A stretch of DNA of 64,000 bases. Source: Pezizomycotina sp. ARF18 (lineage: Eukaryota > Ascomycota). Position numbers and translations under genes: made by a program. Below the pieces are notes generated by a model. That model had not been told where the DNA came from. It did no database searches and worked only from the letters and a program-made list of their open reading frames with translations. The stretch spans positions 62,001-126,000 of the forward strand of contig AZLU01000014.1 of the NCBI GenBank assembly GCA_002224055.1. Direction: 5' to 3'. Of the stretch, positions 11,109 through 24,839 are shown one piece after another. The stretch's first letter is position 1, and each line of letters starts with the position of its first letter.

Positions 11109-13139
11109 ATGCGGCATCCTAAGGGGAAACGGGCTTGGGGGGGCTGGAAACGCGGCTCCAACAAGAACCGCAAACGCTTCTTCTTTTAGAGGTCCCAGGG
11201 ACAACGACGGGCCTGATCCTAAAAGGGTAAAGATAAACCACGAGAATGGCGAAGCTAACCCTACTGAAGACGCCATTGATGGCAACGGGTCTGAAGGCGA
11301 AGGCGACGGCGGTGCGGAGGACGGAGCTCCGAGGAAGAAGCAGGCCACGCGGCGGGCACGGCCGCTAGCGGAGGGGGAAGAGAGGGAGGAGCGCAGGCCG
11401 AAGAAGAAGGTTGCCGTACTCATCGGTTACTGCGGCACGGGCTACAGGGGCATGCAACTGAACCCACCAACTAAAACGATCGAGGCGACCTCTTCGAAGC
11501 GTTCGTCAAGGCCAAGGCCATATCGCAAGCGAATTCCGATGACCCCAAAAAATCGTCCCTCGTGCGGTGCGCGCGGACGGATAAGGGCGTCCACGCCGCC
11601 GGTAACGTTATTTCCCTGAAGCTGATCATCGAAGATCCCGACATTATCGACAAAATCAACGCGGTGCTGGTCCCGCAGATTCGGATCTGGGACATAATCC
11701 CGACGACCGGTGGTTTTTCTTGCTACCAGCTGTGCGATTCGCGCGTGTACGAATACCTCGTCCCGACGTACACCTTCCTGCCGCCTCACCCTCGCACCTA
11801 CTTCGGAGAGCGTCTGAGAAAGGCTGCGGAGGATGAAGGGGATCTTAAGGAGTGGGAGGCTCGCTGGACGATACGGGAAAATTCTGGGAGAATACGATAC
11901 CGGTTGTCACGGAGGACATGATAGCATTGGGTTACAACCGGAAAACGGTCGAGGAGGAGCTACTCTATACCCTGACCCACGACGAACTGGAAGGGGAAGG
12001 TGAAGGCGAGGGTGAAGGGCGGCTGAAGATGACCACGTCGATATCGTCGATCCGATAGAAGAACAGGATGCCGGTGGTACATCGAGAACGGACCCGGAGC
12101 TTGTAGAGGATAAAATGGAAGTAGAGGAAAGTGTGTCCACAAAGGCAGAAGAAACGAAGGGAGAAAGCGATGGCCCCAACTCGTAGGAGAGAAAACAGAG
12201 GAGCAAGTAAAGGCAGATGAGAACATTAAAGTTGAAAGTCAAGACGAGAAGACCACCAATAGCTCCGCGGCACCAACCAGGTCTATGAGACGGAGCATCA
12301 AGAGCCTTCGCAAAGCAATCAAAGCCGCATTTCTTAAGAAGAAACGGGAATACCGAATTACTCCGGAGCGCTTGGAAAGGGTCAGGCAGGGCTTCAAACT
12401 CTACGAGGGGAACTTCAACTTCCACAATTTCACCATCCAGAAGACTTTCAAAGATGCCTCCGCGCGAAGACTGATTAAGAGCTTCAAGGTATCCGAACCC
12501 ATTGTCATAAACAGCACGGAATGGCTGTCCCTCAAGGTCCACGTCAATCGTTCATGATGCACCAGATTCGCAAGATGGTGGGGATGGTCATGCTCACGAT
12601 ACGGTCCGGCTGCCCGCTCGAGAGGATCACTCAAGCGTACGGTCAGACCATAATGCCAATCCCGAAAGCTCCCAGCGTCGGTCTGCTGTTACAGAATCCC
12701 GTTTTTGAGAATTACAACAAGAAGGCGGATCAGTTCCAGAGGCGGCCCATAGACTTTGAGATACACAAAGAAAAAATAGATGCCTTCAAGACTGACTTTA
12801 TTTACGACAAGCTCTTCATACAGGAGGAGAAATCTAGCATGTAAGTTTTTCAGTACGGAATACAATCACACTACAGATAAAAGATTTGCTAACATTTACC
12901 CTTAAAGGTTTAACGCTTTCTTATCATTTTTAGATAATTTCAGCGGAAAGGATTTCGATTATCTAACTTCCAGGGGGTTGAAGGCTGCTGAAGAATTCCA
13001 AGCCCAGCGTCTCGAACAGGAGAGGCTAGAAAAGCTTGAAAGGCTGAATTCGGTAAAAGCAGTCGAGCCTGCTAAAAAGGCCGAATCTTCTGATGATGAG
13101 GAGGTACCGAGGATGAAAACGAAGGCTGAGCAAAGATAG
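11109..13139 (+). CDS. PUS1: tRNA pseudouridine synthase Pus1 (TruA family)
   Basis: Nuclear enzyme isomerising uridines in tRNAs and U2 snRNA. The start at 11109 gives a basic tail (MRHPKGKRAWGGWKRG). The first core strand is KKKVAVLIGYCGTGYRGMQL, then NPPTKTIE. The catalytic aspartate lies in RCARTDKGVHAAGN (Asp codon 11580-11582). Then come VPQIRIWDIIPTTGGFSCYQ and VYEYLVPTYTFLPPHPRTYF. An acidic insert (about 11980-12280), longer than in yeast, separates this from FKLYEGNFNFHNFT and the second-half signature SFMMHQIRKMVGMVMLTIRS. An intron at 12841-12907 (67 nt) precedes FNAFLSFLDNFSGKDFDYL and a Lys/Glu-rich end at 13139. Frame slips occur at about 11200, 11485, 11865, 12040-12180 and 12540. 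The family call is firm; Pus1 rather than Pus2 is inferred. Confidence 0.92.
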
Positions 13140-13763
13140 GCTCGAATATAAAATTAGAGATGTATAACGTTATTTCAAAATTTTAAGGCCCTTTTTTTTA
13201 TAATGTTTATGTATCGGAAACGAACATCTGTCAACAATTGATACATCAACAATTGTGTACGACATGTCAAAAATTTGCATATCTGGTAGTATGCATTACA
13301 GCCCTAGATGCAGAGCATCTCTTGTGATACGGTAGGTTATTTGCACCTCAAATCACGAATTTCACACAGAATATACTGCCATTGTCAATGCGGGCAGAAA
13401 ATAGATATCTTTCAAGAGGAGAGACAAGAGCTGTATTAATCTGGTGGTGAAGTTTTATCATATCATTCCGAGGGGAGATATCACGAATATATTTTCAAAT
13501 AATAGAACTAGAAATGGAAGAAAGACAGGTAATTTCATCATTGAGACAGTTCCTGTACGGCAATACTTAGTAATGATATTTTTTTCGTCGGATATGCACA
13601 CGAGAAGGAATGTCGTGAGATTCAATGTTGAATATTGTAAACGCTGAGAGGCAAAATGTATAGATCTTAAATACAACCAGAACGCCAACGAGATAAACTG
13701 TTCGCAAGATGATAAAACATTGGAAATCCGAAATGATCTCAGTTCCCTTGATATATCCCCCAC

Positions 13764-13798
<35 letters not shown>

Positions 13799-14478
13799 CC
13801 AACTCATCATGAAAATAGCAAACGTAACTCTTATAGAAAAAAAAATATCTTGAGTATAATATTATAGATTATACGACCGCACCTTCTGTCACTGGTAGAA
13901 AAGAAGGGAGACGACGAGAACGTAAACGCAAGACTTTGATGAAAGAATTAAAGACTAGAAAACAGCGATGGAAATCATAGCAATTACAACAATCTTGCCC
14001 AAAACACATAAAGACAAAAGCACAAGATCCCCCCAAGGACTTTCAACGTATCGCAGAATGAGAACGATAACGAGGTCTAAAAACACCATTTTAAGAGAAA
14101 TAAATATGATTGTTATAACTTCCGTGGTGGAATCGAAGCCTTATGATAGAGAACAACCATTACCATGCTGGCTTATATATAATAAGAAGAAGAAGAAAAA
14201 GCTCGTTAAACAAAAAGAAAAACACCTGATACCAAATCCTAACGGTAGACAGAAGACTAAAGTCCAGTATATAATGATAGTAAAAAAGAGAGAAGAAATG
14301 AAGAAATGAAATAAGGATGTTTGAACCCCCAAAAGAAAGAACATTGTGAAAGGCACGATGGAATCTATAACGAAAAATTGATGTAAGATCTGGAGAAAAA
14401 CAATCGTAGTCGTTTCGCGCGAAACATAAATGAAAGAAAGAAAGAAAGAAAGAAAGAAAGGAAAAGATATCAGACTTT
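13140..14478. other. Convergent intergenic region PUS1/ubiquitin protease
   Basis: 1.3 kb of AT-rich 3' flanks. It holds an A33 tract at about 13765-13797 and a (GAAA)n microsatellite at about 14433-14461. Open frames at 13444-13647 and 13968-14309 are Lys/Ile/Thr-rich and resemble no family. I see nothing functional beyond possible 3' untranslated DNA. Confidence 0.45.
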
Positions 14479-17400
14479 CTATGCGCTGTTGTAATCATTG
14501 TCGATATCTATTGAGTGGGAATCACTGTTCATATCGTTGTCCGAATTGGCCCAATCTTCGGCTATTGTTTTTGGAGAAATACGATATTAGCAAAGTCATC
14601 TTCAGATATTCAGGAACAAAGATACCGCGGGGAAAAAACTTACCATAAGGCTCGTCCTCAGCAATGACCTTATCCAACAAAGTTTGTAGATCTAGCACAA
14701 GGTAATGCATCGGTCAGCTAAGTACGTCGCATAAATGGACAAAATCAAATGAAATATTGCGCGAAGTGAAGTAGTTCAATAACGAGCCAAAATTACCTGT
14801 AAACTTGTACTCGAGGAGGTTAATCTGCTCTGTTCCTTTCAAATTAATGATTCGGCTTCGAGGACCTTCAAAACGCTTGTGAATCTCTTTTGGTCAACCC
14901 TCCCCGTTTTGTTCTTCAGAAACCGCGCGTCAGTCCACTCGAAGCACTTAATAACGAGGGAATGAGTGCGATGAAGTCGATTGACCCGGGCATTTTCGGT
15001 TTCGTCCTCAGGCGGCGAGAAAATTAGATCGCTTACAAAACACTCGGTCGCGTCCCGAACGGCTTGCTCCAGTACGTTAGAAGCACAGGTCCCCACTCCG
15101 GCAATGTTTCCACTACTTTAGAGCGAATGAAGTCTTGATCCACGTGAATCCCTGAGGCGCAGTAGGTTCTGAAAGAAATCCAAGTGCTCCTTGCCCCGTG
15201 TTGGCCGATTGTCGTAACTTCTTGAGATACTCTCTTGATGATCTGTCCTACTTCATGCAGCGAACGAGAGCCGCCAACCACCGCGACCAAGGCTTCAGGA
15301 AAGGTTCGGCCATGTGAGCTGGGTCTACACAAACACCGTTGTACAAGGTTTTCAGTATAGAGGACATCGGTATCCAGTCTGGTTGTTGTTCTACGATTCT
15401 CTTGAGGATTCGCGAGCTTGCGTCGACGTTGCAGCTTTGGTCGAGCGGCTTATAGATAAAGCAGATGCCCATCTTCTTGACGCTAAACTTGAGATAGTCA
15501 AACTCAATCTTGGTGAGCGGAAGCGGCTGTCGTCTTCGTTTGCAGACATAAACTCCGTATCTCTGTCTTCGTCGTCTACGGGCTCTTCGTTATAGTCGCA
15601 ATTATCCAAAAGTACTCTGATAAAGTCCATCATTTTCCGTACTGAACTTCTACCCTTTTCGATCAGGCGCCACAGGTTCCCGAACTCCAGGCGGGTGCTC
15701 CTCGGGACGTAATCGATCAGAAGAATCTCGATACACTTGCGAAGAAAGTTTTCTTGGATGAAGTAGCGGGCTTCAAAAGGCGATAACAAGGCGAAGTCTC
15801 TAGAAGCTCAAAGTAATCGTCCCAAGCTCGAGTGTGCGCATACAAAAATTCGAAAACCCCTTGAAGAAGCCGACTATATCTCTAAAAATATCGAACGATA
15901 GGTTTGAGTATTCCGCGAATTTTGGACCGGAAGGTCCATTTCATCGGCGTAAAGACGCTTGTAGGCCGTCAGAAGAAGATTCCCCCAGCCTCTCCGGTTC
16001 TTCTGGACTGTGTTCCTGAGCAGCACAGTCCTCAAGCCCTCGGGTCTATCGAGCAGCCATTTACAAAATTGATGGGAGCACTCCGAACACTTATTAAAAA
16101 GTTCCGTTAGGAGGCTATAATAATCGTCGAGCTCTAAGCAATCCTTAATGCGGCCCGCAACCGAGAAGAGCGTATCGAACAAGAGCTTCAACGAAGAAGT
16201 TTCTAGGACGTGATCTTCTGAGCACCGACCGCCTTCCAGGAATTTAAGGCGCCTGACAAGATCGATAGTGAAGCCCAGGTGCCGGGATCAAAGAGTAGTA
16301 CCTGCGAATAGTAAGCTCGTTCTCGTGATTGATCCTGCACGTCAACTCCTTTGGGACTTTGCTTTCTAGCGTACTAACAGAAAATTTTGCATAGAAGAGC
16401 GGCGTTCGTAGAAAGCATGTAAGCGCTGTACGGCTTCGGGATTGTGATGGGCGACATCATATCCTTTGTCGTGTGGGTGTCACTGCCACCATAGCATTGC
16501 GCCGGGATCGTGTTGGGGTCGAAAATGGATACTTCCGAATCGTTAAATTCGTACCAGCGTGAATCTAATCCTCCCAAAGAATTCTGCCGATCTTTGATGT
16601 AAGAATAATAGTGGCCAGATTCCGCAGTGCCGCTATGTACCAAAACGCCAACCAGGTCGAAAATATCCGGTTCAAGCTCTTGGTTCTTATTAGAGTCCGC
16701 GAGGGCGTCAATCGTGTAAGGCCGCATGTTATCTCGGACGGGAACTCAAAGTAATCATTGATTTTGCTGCGCAACATTGCTCTGAGATCGTAATCAAAAA
16801 CGCTTCAGATGGAAAATCAAATGATTCGGATATTCTTGAGACACGTTCTTTTGACGGCGTCCACATGGCGGTGGCAGCCCGAACACGAGTATTATTGTCC
16901 CGTCCATAGACTCGCCCTCAACGTAGGCTCGTAACGATTCCTGGAGGTTTTGCTTTCCCTTGATATCGCATTGGATTGCAGAGAATGCCTCCACTTTCTC
17001 GGACACGTGATCGCACTCTTTGCATTTCATCTGCTGTACGAGCTCGCCGCCATAGAACTGACGGAATACCTTCTTTCATCTGAAGACTCCATCTCCCCTC
17101 GAGACGATCGAATAAGAGATTGTAAAATTCGTCCACATCCATTGTACAGTGACATCGATGGCTGATTCTCATAATCCTTGATCTCCATGGTGAACTCTCT
17201 TGGCTCAAACGACTTTTGCATCGATTTTTCCAGATTCCCGAACAGTTCCTGGGCGAGGTAGAGCAGCTTCTGGTCTCCATATCCTTAATCGGAAACTCGA
17301 GGACAAAATTCCGGAATTTGAAATTCATGAAGAGCTGTGTTAGGAGGAGTTGAGATAGCATGTATTAGACTGATTCCGCAAGCCCACGTAGCTGCCTGGG

Positions 17401-20400
17401 CACGCAACCATCTAGTTCTGTCCACATTGAAGGAACATTGAGACCGTCATCAAATACTGCAACAGTTGTGAAGATCAAAATGAGATGATTAGCAACGCAT
17501 TCGATATTTATAAGAAAGGACTACGTGAGAATATACCTTCATCCATCAGATTTGCTTCTAGCTGAATCATCTGTGCAATTGCGCTCGTGTCGGACAGGAA
17601 ATGGGACATCAATTCGTAGAGCCGTGCACGGGCGAGTTCGTCCATCAACGGCATGTTTTTTTGACTACAAGGCTTGGGTCTTCCTGAAGTTCTGAGTCCA
17701 CGGGCTTGGAAACAGATATCTTTCATAGAGCAGCTGAGGAACATCCCTGCGCAAAAACCGATACTTGTCAGCGACGTAGCACATAGACACCAGATAATGC
17801 CAACCGCAGCTATCTTCCTAAAATTCGGAAAGAACCGTAAGGAAAAGAAAAAACCAACTTGTAAGAATTAAGGGACGGCCCATTCCTTCAAGGTGCGCAT
17901 GCAAGCTATGAGCAACGTCGCGTATCCATTTACAATCGAGCCTTCCAGCAGTCCGCCAGCCACATTGCGCGACTCTGCCTGGGTCAAAACATTGCACACT
18001 CCTGCAGGTACGACTCAAGATCCAGTCCCGGCCAAGCTCCTTGTATGAGGCGAACAAGAAGCGAGTGAGCGGTTTCGAACAGCTCTGCAGCGGTCTGCGG
18101 GGTTTCGAAAGTACCAGGGAGAAGTTCATTTAGAATGGTCCACAAAGCTATCGGAAAATCTAGTAAGGCAGTGAAACTGAGCCACTATCCTCCGCGCCGT
18201 CTTCTGCAATGTTGTTCTCCTGGCTCAGGGCATTCGGAGGCGCCGTCTCGCAAAATTTATTTATGTTCTTCTTGAAGTTCTGCCGTATTTGTGGCCGTTG
18301 ATCGCGAAGCAAGTACAGTGAGACCACAGTTTTGAAACGTTCGTCACTCTTTAATGTTTCCCAGATACTAGCGTGGAACTGGCAAGCGGCAAGAAGAGTT
18401 TCAAATGACCGCACAATGAGCATCATGGACGGGTTATTAAGCCCTTGCAATTCTGGTCGCGCAACATCCTTGAGAATACCCAGGAGCTTGTTGACAAGTC
18501 GGCCATTCTCGGCGGCAAAGGACAGCGATTCCGCCGGAGAACTCGTAGCTATATAGATATAGAATATTAATAAGTAACGTATCTAGCAAGTTATCAAGTT
18601 AACGCGCACTTACAATTCAATGCGATGGAAAGGTCTTCTAAAAGATCGCATAGTTGAGTAAGCTGAATACTAGTTGGGCCCGAAAGTTTGGAGGTAGTAA
18701 GGAAGCGAGTAAGCCAGTTTACAACCCGCGCTGGAAAGGAACCATGCGATTCCCGAACTCTCATTTGCTAAGGCATGCTTGACGCAATATAGAGAATATA
18801 GTACTTGAAAAGGATAGTCTTGAGGTAATATATCTTCGATCCTCCTCCGTGAGGTAGTATTCGTTCCAGTACTTGGTCCTGAGGCGGAAATTGTCGTAAG
18901 AGGCACCAGATCTGCAAAACCATGATAAGTACCAGTGGTAAGTAAGGCATCTGGGCCTCAAACAAGAAAAAAAGAAAAAGAAAAAGAAAAGTGAAGGGGG
19001 AAAGAGATCCTATGATTTTTAAAGAAACATACCGGATTGCAATATCGCTCTGGAAGTCTGAGGAGATCATAGAGTTTGTCAAAATGTTAGCGTTTCCGAT
19101 TCTGCAAAAGTGAGGCCGACTTTGCCCGTTGGTGTGCCGGCATTTTCAACCGGAGAAGGACGCTTCATCAGCTGTAAGAGCTGGCGTCGCCAAGGTTCAT
19201 CGAGAGTAAATCCATATTCTCGTCTTTGAGTTTCAGCTCTCCCCGATGTCAAAACACGAAGTTCTCCGAATCCACTCATGTGCGAGAGAAATGCATAGAA
19301 TTCAGCTCCCGTGATACCATCTCCTACAGTAATATCGTTCACCTATGACCGCAAGTCTAGGAATTAGCGACTGGTCAAACTGGGAACCAAAGAACCTGCA
19401 ATGGAGCAGAGGTGACATTGCATTTCCATGGATATATCTCCAAAAGGAGAGGGATAAAAGAAGCAATAGCAAAGCTGGAGCTACAGAATGAGTTGAGTAT
19501 ATACCGTAGACGTGAACTTGCTATCCTGGCGTAAAGTTGCACTCTAAGCTTTAGCGGATTACCCCGTTGGATGAACTCGGGGCCTTTCTGTATAGATTGC
19601 GTAGATACGTATCTTGGTCGAGACCTGTGACCCTCTAAGAACTTAGTCAGAAGGGAGAAACTCCTCTTAAATTGCAACTCCAGGTGACTTTTGTCGTTTC
19701 GGTTCCGTCTTTGGTCATTCCGTCAGCTGTAGCGTCCAATCCACTTTCCTCAGATGAGACGCTAAGCTCGCCGCAGCCGATGTTATGTGATTAATACAAT
19801 TGCGGATAATGTGGGTATGAGTGGCGTGTATAACATCTGGCGACCGCTGGGTGATTTGTGGCTCTATGGATAGACATGTTAGCGACCGCAAAAGTTTGAT
19901 ATTAAACAGGGTTCAGGCATATTTCTTACATCGAGATACATCGCCACGAAGTAGGTCATTGCTTTTGCCGCGAGCTGGTCTTGCGGCGCGTTCAGAATTA
20001 TTCTCCACATCTGATCGGACCCCTCGAATTCAACAATATCATCACTGTACGCCTGTTTACCCTAAGGAGCTACAGTGTTAGTTCTTTTCATGACATACTT
20101 AATGCCCTGAGGAGAAAATCAACTTTACTCAAGCTCGTCTTACATTGTGTACCCGCCGCAGGTAGTCCATTGCCTTAACAACATAGTCCAGTGATGATGG
20201 AACAAAGAGCGAGGGATCTAGCTTTGGGAAATATAATAGAAAGCAAGTGCTGAGGAATTCATTATCGGTCTAAACAGTTACGCAAAAAAGAGCATGTTAG
20301 ACTCACGTCACTGCTAATACCGAGGCAATCATCCGCAAGCTTTCTATCAAGGGGGCTGGGTATACTAACGTTGTTGATTTTTTCCATGAGATTGCTCAGG

Positions 20401-20756
20401 AAAGTAAATGAATTTTCTCTCACTTGAAAGCTCCTGGACTCTTCACCGAAGAGATAAGTCCAAATCTCAGCACTCCAAGGCGAGGAAATTGAGTGTGAAA
20501 AATAGAGTATTATCGTATATAAAATTTCGTAATACGGGGCTAGCTTTAGTAAAGTTTTTTCTGGCATTTCCTGGCATTCGACGCAATGAGAGACTCCTTG
20601 ACTACGAGTGGGACTAATTCCATTTCGTTTATGAGGAAATTCAGGTCTTCTCTTTTGTTTGACATTGGCATAATTGTCGGAATAGACCTTCTACCTGTCA
20701 GAAGGAAGAAACCAAATGTTGTTAGTATTTGGGGACATCAAACGTTTCCTTTTATC

Positions 20757-20787
<31 letters not shown>

Positions 20788-23700
20788 TGATTTGGAAGCT
20801 TACCATCCGGAATAACGAATGCATTAAGAACGTAAACGCTACTGATAGCGTACTTCGAGTTGCTTTTCATCTCTGAAATACAGCTATCGAATATCGCAAG
20901 TCTCTCCTCTGGATTAGGACCTAATTGAGTCATGCTTTGTAGTTCCCTAAAGGCAAAGTCAAGTATTGCTGGAGCGTTCACGGTCCACACGGTGTACCGT
21001 CACATTTGGCCGCGAAGGCCTCGTGTATGAGATGAATCAGGAGTTCGTACACGGGAGGTCTATCTTCTGAGGAAGATGTTAACATACGAACCGCATCACA
21101 ACTAGAATTACGCGATTACTATGATTCGATGAGAACAACTTACGGTAGTGTTCGGCTCATAGAACGGTTTCGTAAGTGCAATCAGAACGCTCTGAAGGTA
21201 ATCAATGAGCGGCGGATCCCAAGCTGACAGAGGCAGACTTTTCATGATTACACAGTTTGACGTATGCTGTTCATGTGGCATGTTATTAACGAGGTCATTT
21301 AGAACATGTATCGTGGCATGAACAAATCTCTTGTCCCTATTTTCGACCAGCGGTTGCCAAATCGTCTGCCTGTAGTAGTCCGAAAAGCTCTTCAAGACCA
21401 CCAGGTATCCTACAACGTTCGATGACTTCTGAACCAGTTGGAAGTGTGACTGTGGCCCGAACAGATACTCTACGATCTTTGAATCCTGTATAAATTTAAA
21501 AATACATCTAAAGAAAAAAATTTTTGCAAGTTAGTGTATCAGGACTCAGCTTATATATATTCTGGAGACAACAGATAATATAGCTTACTGTAGTAGCGGG
21601 TGGTCCGGCGACATTTGGCAGGCATTCCAGGCAGAAAGAAGCTCTTCGCAAAATGCGTTCAGACAACTTAGACGGAGCTCGAGCTTCTTGCAGGACCTTA
21701 TGCCAAGATTGTGAATTTCTAGCTTCAGCCACCACTTAATGAGAAGGGCGGAATTGTCGATATTCAAATCCGATAAGTCCCTTCAGTGATTGATTTAAAT
21801 TCTTCCCTTCCGATCTGAGGATCAAAACGTAGAACGAATACGCTAACAACGTTGTGTTATCGATGGCCCGGTTAAGGTCGCGTTTCTCGGCTGGAACGTT
21901 CCTCTCGAGAAGATTCCGCAGTAGCGTGACTGACAAAAGAATCATCGCTAAACAGTCCTCAGAGATGACTTGCTTGATCTGCTCAACCCTGTTATCCGGT
22001 TGTGCCTCCTGGGTCAGATCGATCATATCGATAGCACCAAATTTCTTCAGAATAGCAAGAATTCTTTGCGGTAATTCTACAACCCTGACATAGACAGCGA
22101 GGAGGCCCGGCTGTTCTGGGATGAGCTTGGCCAGGGTTTCGGCAAGCTTGCGGAGGTCGATACGCCGTGACAGCTTTCCACGAATGTTCTGATGGCGTCC
22201 ACCTGACACGACAGAATGTTCACTCTGAAGCTGTTGCATAGCAATTCAAAAAGCGGACAACTATCCTTGAACATCTCGATCGCTACGTTTGGTAGATCTG
22301 ACTGCCGGAGCGACACCAAGCGAAGGATTCTGCAGGTTAAGCAGAGCATTGTCGATCTCCATGAATCTGACGGTCAGTTTCAACAGGGCGTCGAAAAGCT
22401 TCAGTGTTAGTTGTAGGCCATTGGTCGCATATAGGGTACTCTCCTGCGTGAAGTCTGATTCTGAAAATGGTTCGCTGTTCAATAAATGGGGCGGGCGGTA
22501 ATGGAAAGATGAATGTTAGCGATCAATTTTACAGGTTATCAAAAGGGCAGTCTTCATTTTTTCACATTTCTTTCTCGTCGTTTCTTTTCGCCTTTTTTTT
22601 CCTATCCCTATACTATTCTCGGAAGTAAAAAACCAAGGGGAGGAAGCACTTTACGTTCTATAAAGGAAGTTATTGACAAGCTTTGGGATATAATGCCATG
22701 CAGGGGCGGCGGCTATATATGTGCTGAAGAAAGATGATTCCGGCTCTTTTGCCAGTTTTGATATGCAATCTTCCAGCTCGAAGAGTGCGGGTACCGGACA
22801 CGGATCTAAGCGATGAGGGCGTAAATGTTAGTTACTATGCTTAAAGTGGACATGTCACTCTTTTTGCTCTCATAGCGTTCGTTCTGGTAGCGAAATAAAT
22901 AGAGCTTGGGTTGCTTCTGTTTATGCTTACCTCCGTCTAGCGACTGTTGCATTTGATAGAACAGTCGACGGCATCCTCGTCGCTCTGGCATTTTAGAGGA
23001 TACGATAGATACTGCATTATCTGGATGCCAACGTCATCATCCTCCTCCATGAGTTCTTCAACCTCAACCTCAGGGCTATTCCTATACGCTTGGTCAGAGG
23101 AGCCTGAAGCGCTCGCGCCTGCTTCCGACGGAGGACTGTTCAGTTTGGCAAGCGTCGTATAGTTTGCGCTCGTGGTGTTGCTATCTGATTGGTCTCCATT
23201 TGCAGTCTGAGAGTCGTCATTGCTACTACCTTCCTCCCGTAGTCTTCGCCATTGTCAAGAGGGTTAAATGTGTCTGCTTCATCAAACAACGGCCTGTTTG
23301 AAACTATTGTAGCTTTGTCTGTGACGGTATTTGGAGCACCATCCGTCACTGTCCCCGTCGTCGTCGTCGTCGTCGCCGCCGTTGTTGTTGTGGCGGTGTC
23401 TCCGGGCGGGTTTTGTTCTTCGACGGTTGCGGCAGCAGCTGTTGCTGTTGCAGCCTGTGTACGGTGTTGTCGATGCTGCCGACCACGTCGGCGCCGTCCG
23501 TGCATCGACGGGGCTTGGCGAACCATCTCCACGTCTTCTTTACGACTTGCTGCTGTCCCTGGTTTAACGGGGATTGGGTGGGATCAGCTCCTTGGGGGAA
23601 ATCCCTTTCCGGCGGGGATTTGCGAAGTGGGCCTGATCCGGGTTGTGGAAGCCAATGCTATTCGCCATGTGCTCCGCGTTCAAGAGCTCTATCTGTTGCA

Positions 23701-23989
23701 CGGACGCCAGGGTCGCTGGTCGCTTTCTTGGCCTCGCCGGATCCTCGTCCTCGCTGGAAATCCGCCTGGGAGGGGTAGGTTCATTTACCAGAGCTCTGTT
23801 AGTGACCGGAGATGCTACGTTACCGGTCGGGGATGTGCTGCTGTTGATGATGGTTATGTTGTTGCTACTGTTGCTGCTGCTGGTTGCGCCGTTGGGGTTG
23901 TTGCTGTGAGTGGAACCCGTGTTGCTGGTGCTGATGCTGCTGTTCTCGACCGCCATGGATAAGGCTCTGCCTTCTCCATTGCTATCCAT
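14479..23989 (-). CDS. Giant ubiquitin-specific protease, USP9X/USP34 type
   Basis: Cysteine protease removing ubiquitin from proteins. The locus spans 9.5 kb with many short introns, so the protein should be about 2,500 residues or more, as in fungal USP9X/USP34-like enzymes. The start at 23989 gives a Ser/Asn/Thr-rich N-terminus (MDSNGEGRALSMAVENSSIS) and then KKRPATLASVQQIEL-like sequence. The large middle is helical, armadillo-like, without a named motif. The catalytic domain lies at about 16380-17380. The Cys box reads NQSNTCYLNS (Cys codon 17358-17360) and is followed by QLFMNFKFRNFVLEFPIKD and MDVDEFYNLLFDRLEG. Zinc-knuckle cysteines sit in KCKECDHVSEK and YSCSGCHRHVDAVKRTCLKN. Then come PNHLIFHLKRF and the His box VHSGTAESGHYYSYI (His codon about 16611-16613). 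The C-terminus is acidic and ends at 14479. Several frame slips are present, one beside the Cys box. Family firm, orthology tentative. Confidence 0.88.
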
Positions 23990-24795
23990 TCGACAATCGA
24001 AAAAAAGAAGAGAAATGAAAAAAAAAAAAAGGAATAATTCTTTTTCCCTTTTTTTTTTTTTTTTTAATTCTATCTTCTCTCCTTTACCTCTTATTTTTCA
24101 ACTCTATCCGATTTGATTTTTTAACTCGTTCAAAGCTCTTTTTATAGTAGTAAGCGTAATTGTTATCCAAGGGGAAGCAAGGATAAAAGAACCAGGTGAA
24201 GAAGGAAAACCGGCGATAAGAGAGTAAGAGATGATGCTGAAATTTACAAAAAAAAAAAAAAAATTTGTAGGGATGTCAAGAAGATATGAAAGAAAGAAAT
24301 AAAAGAAAAGTAAAAGACCTTTGGGGTTTTGTTTGCTATTATTGATGTTGGAAGAGTTAGAGAGGTTCGAAGTAAGTAACTTAACTTCCGAGGGGCGGCG
24401 CGATTAGCTAGCTGAATGAGACAGAATGAACTATGTTCTTCGTCTTCTTCTCTTCCCTTCCGTACCCTCTCTTTTTTTTTAAAAAAGCCTTGTCTTTAAA
24501 GAAAGTTCCTTTTCTTGATTCTTTTTTTCTTTTTTTTTCATTTATTTATTCTCTCATAGTTCGTATCACTACTTATTGTTCGTCCGTCAAAGCCTGTGAA
24601 ATGTATATGACTACAGTGAAATGTCTTAAACGGTCAGAGGATTAAAACTACTTTTCATGGGCAGAGAAATTTTTTTTTTTTTTTTTTTAAAAAAAAAAAG
24701 AGAGATAGAAAGAAGGAAAAAGAACAAAAAGTCTGCTTGTTGTTTGTTAGTTACTGATCAGATCTCTAACATGACAATCGAGAAAGACGCGCTGC

Positions 24796-24839
<44 letters not shown>

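Noticed and set aside
14141-14498. Overlapping minus-strand Phe/Leu/Ser-rich frames
   Set aside because: They are produced by GAAA/GAAGAA-rich simple sequence and show no protein family.
23252-23962. 236-residue plus-strand open frame, Val/Ala/Cys-rich
   Set aside because: It lies antisense to the Ser/Asn/Thr-rich N-terminus of the ubiquitin protease and arises from its trinucleotide-rich codons.
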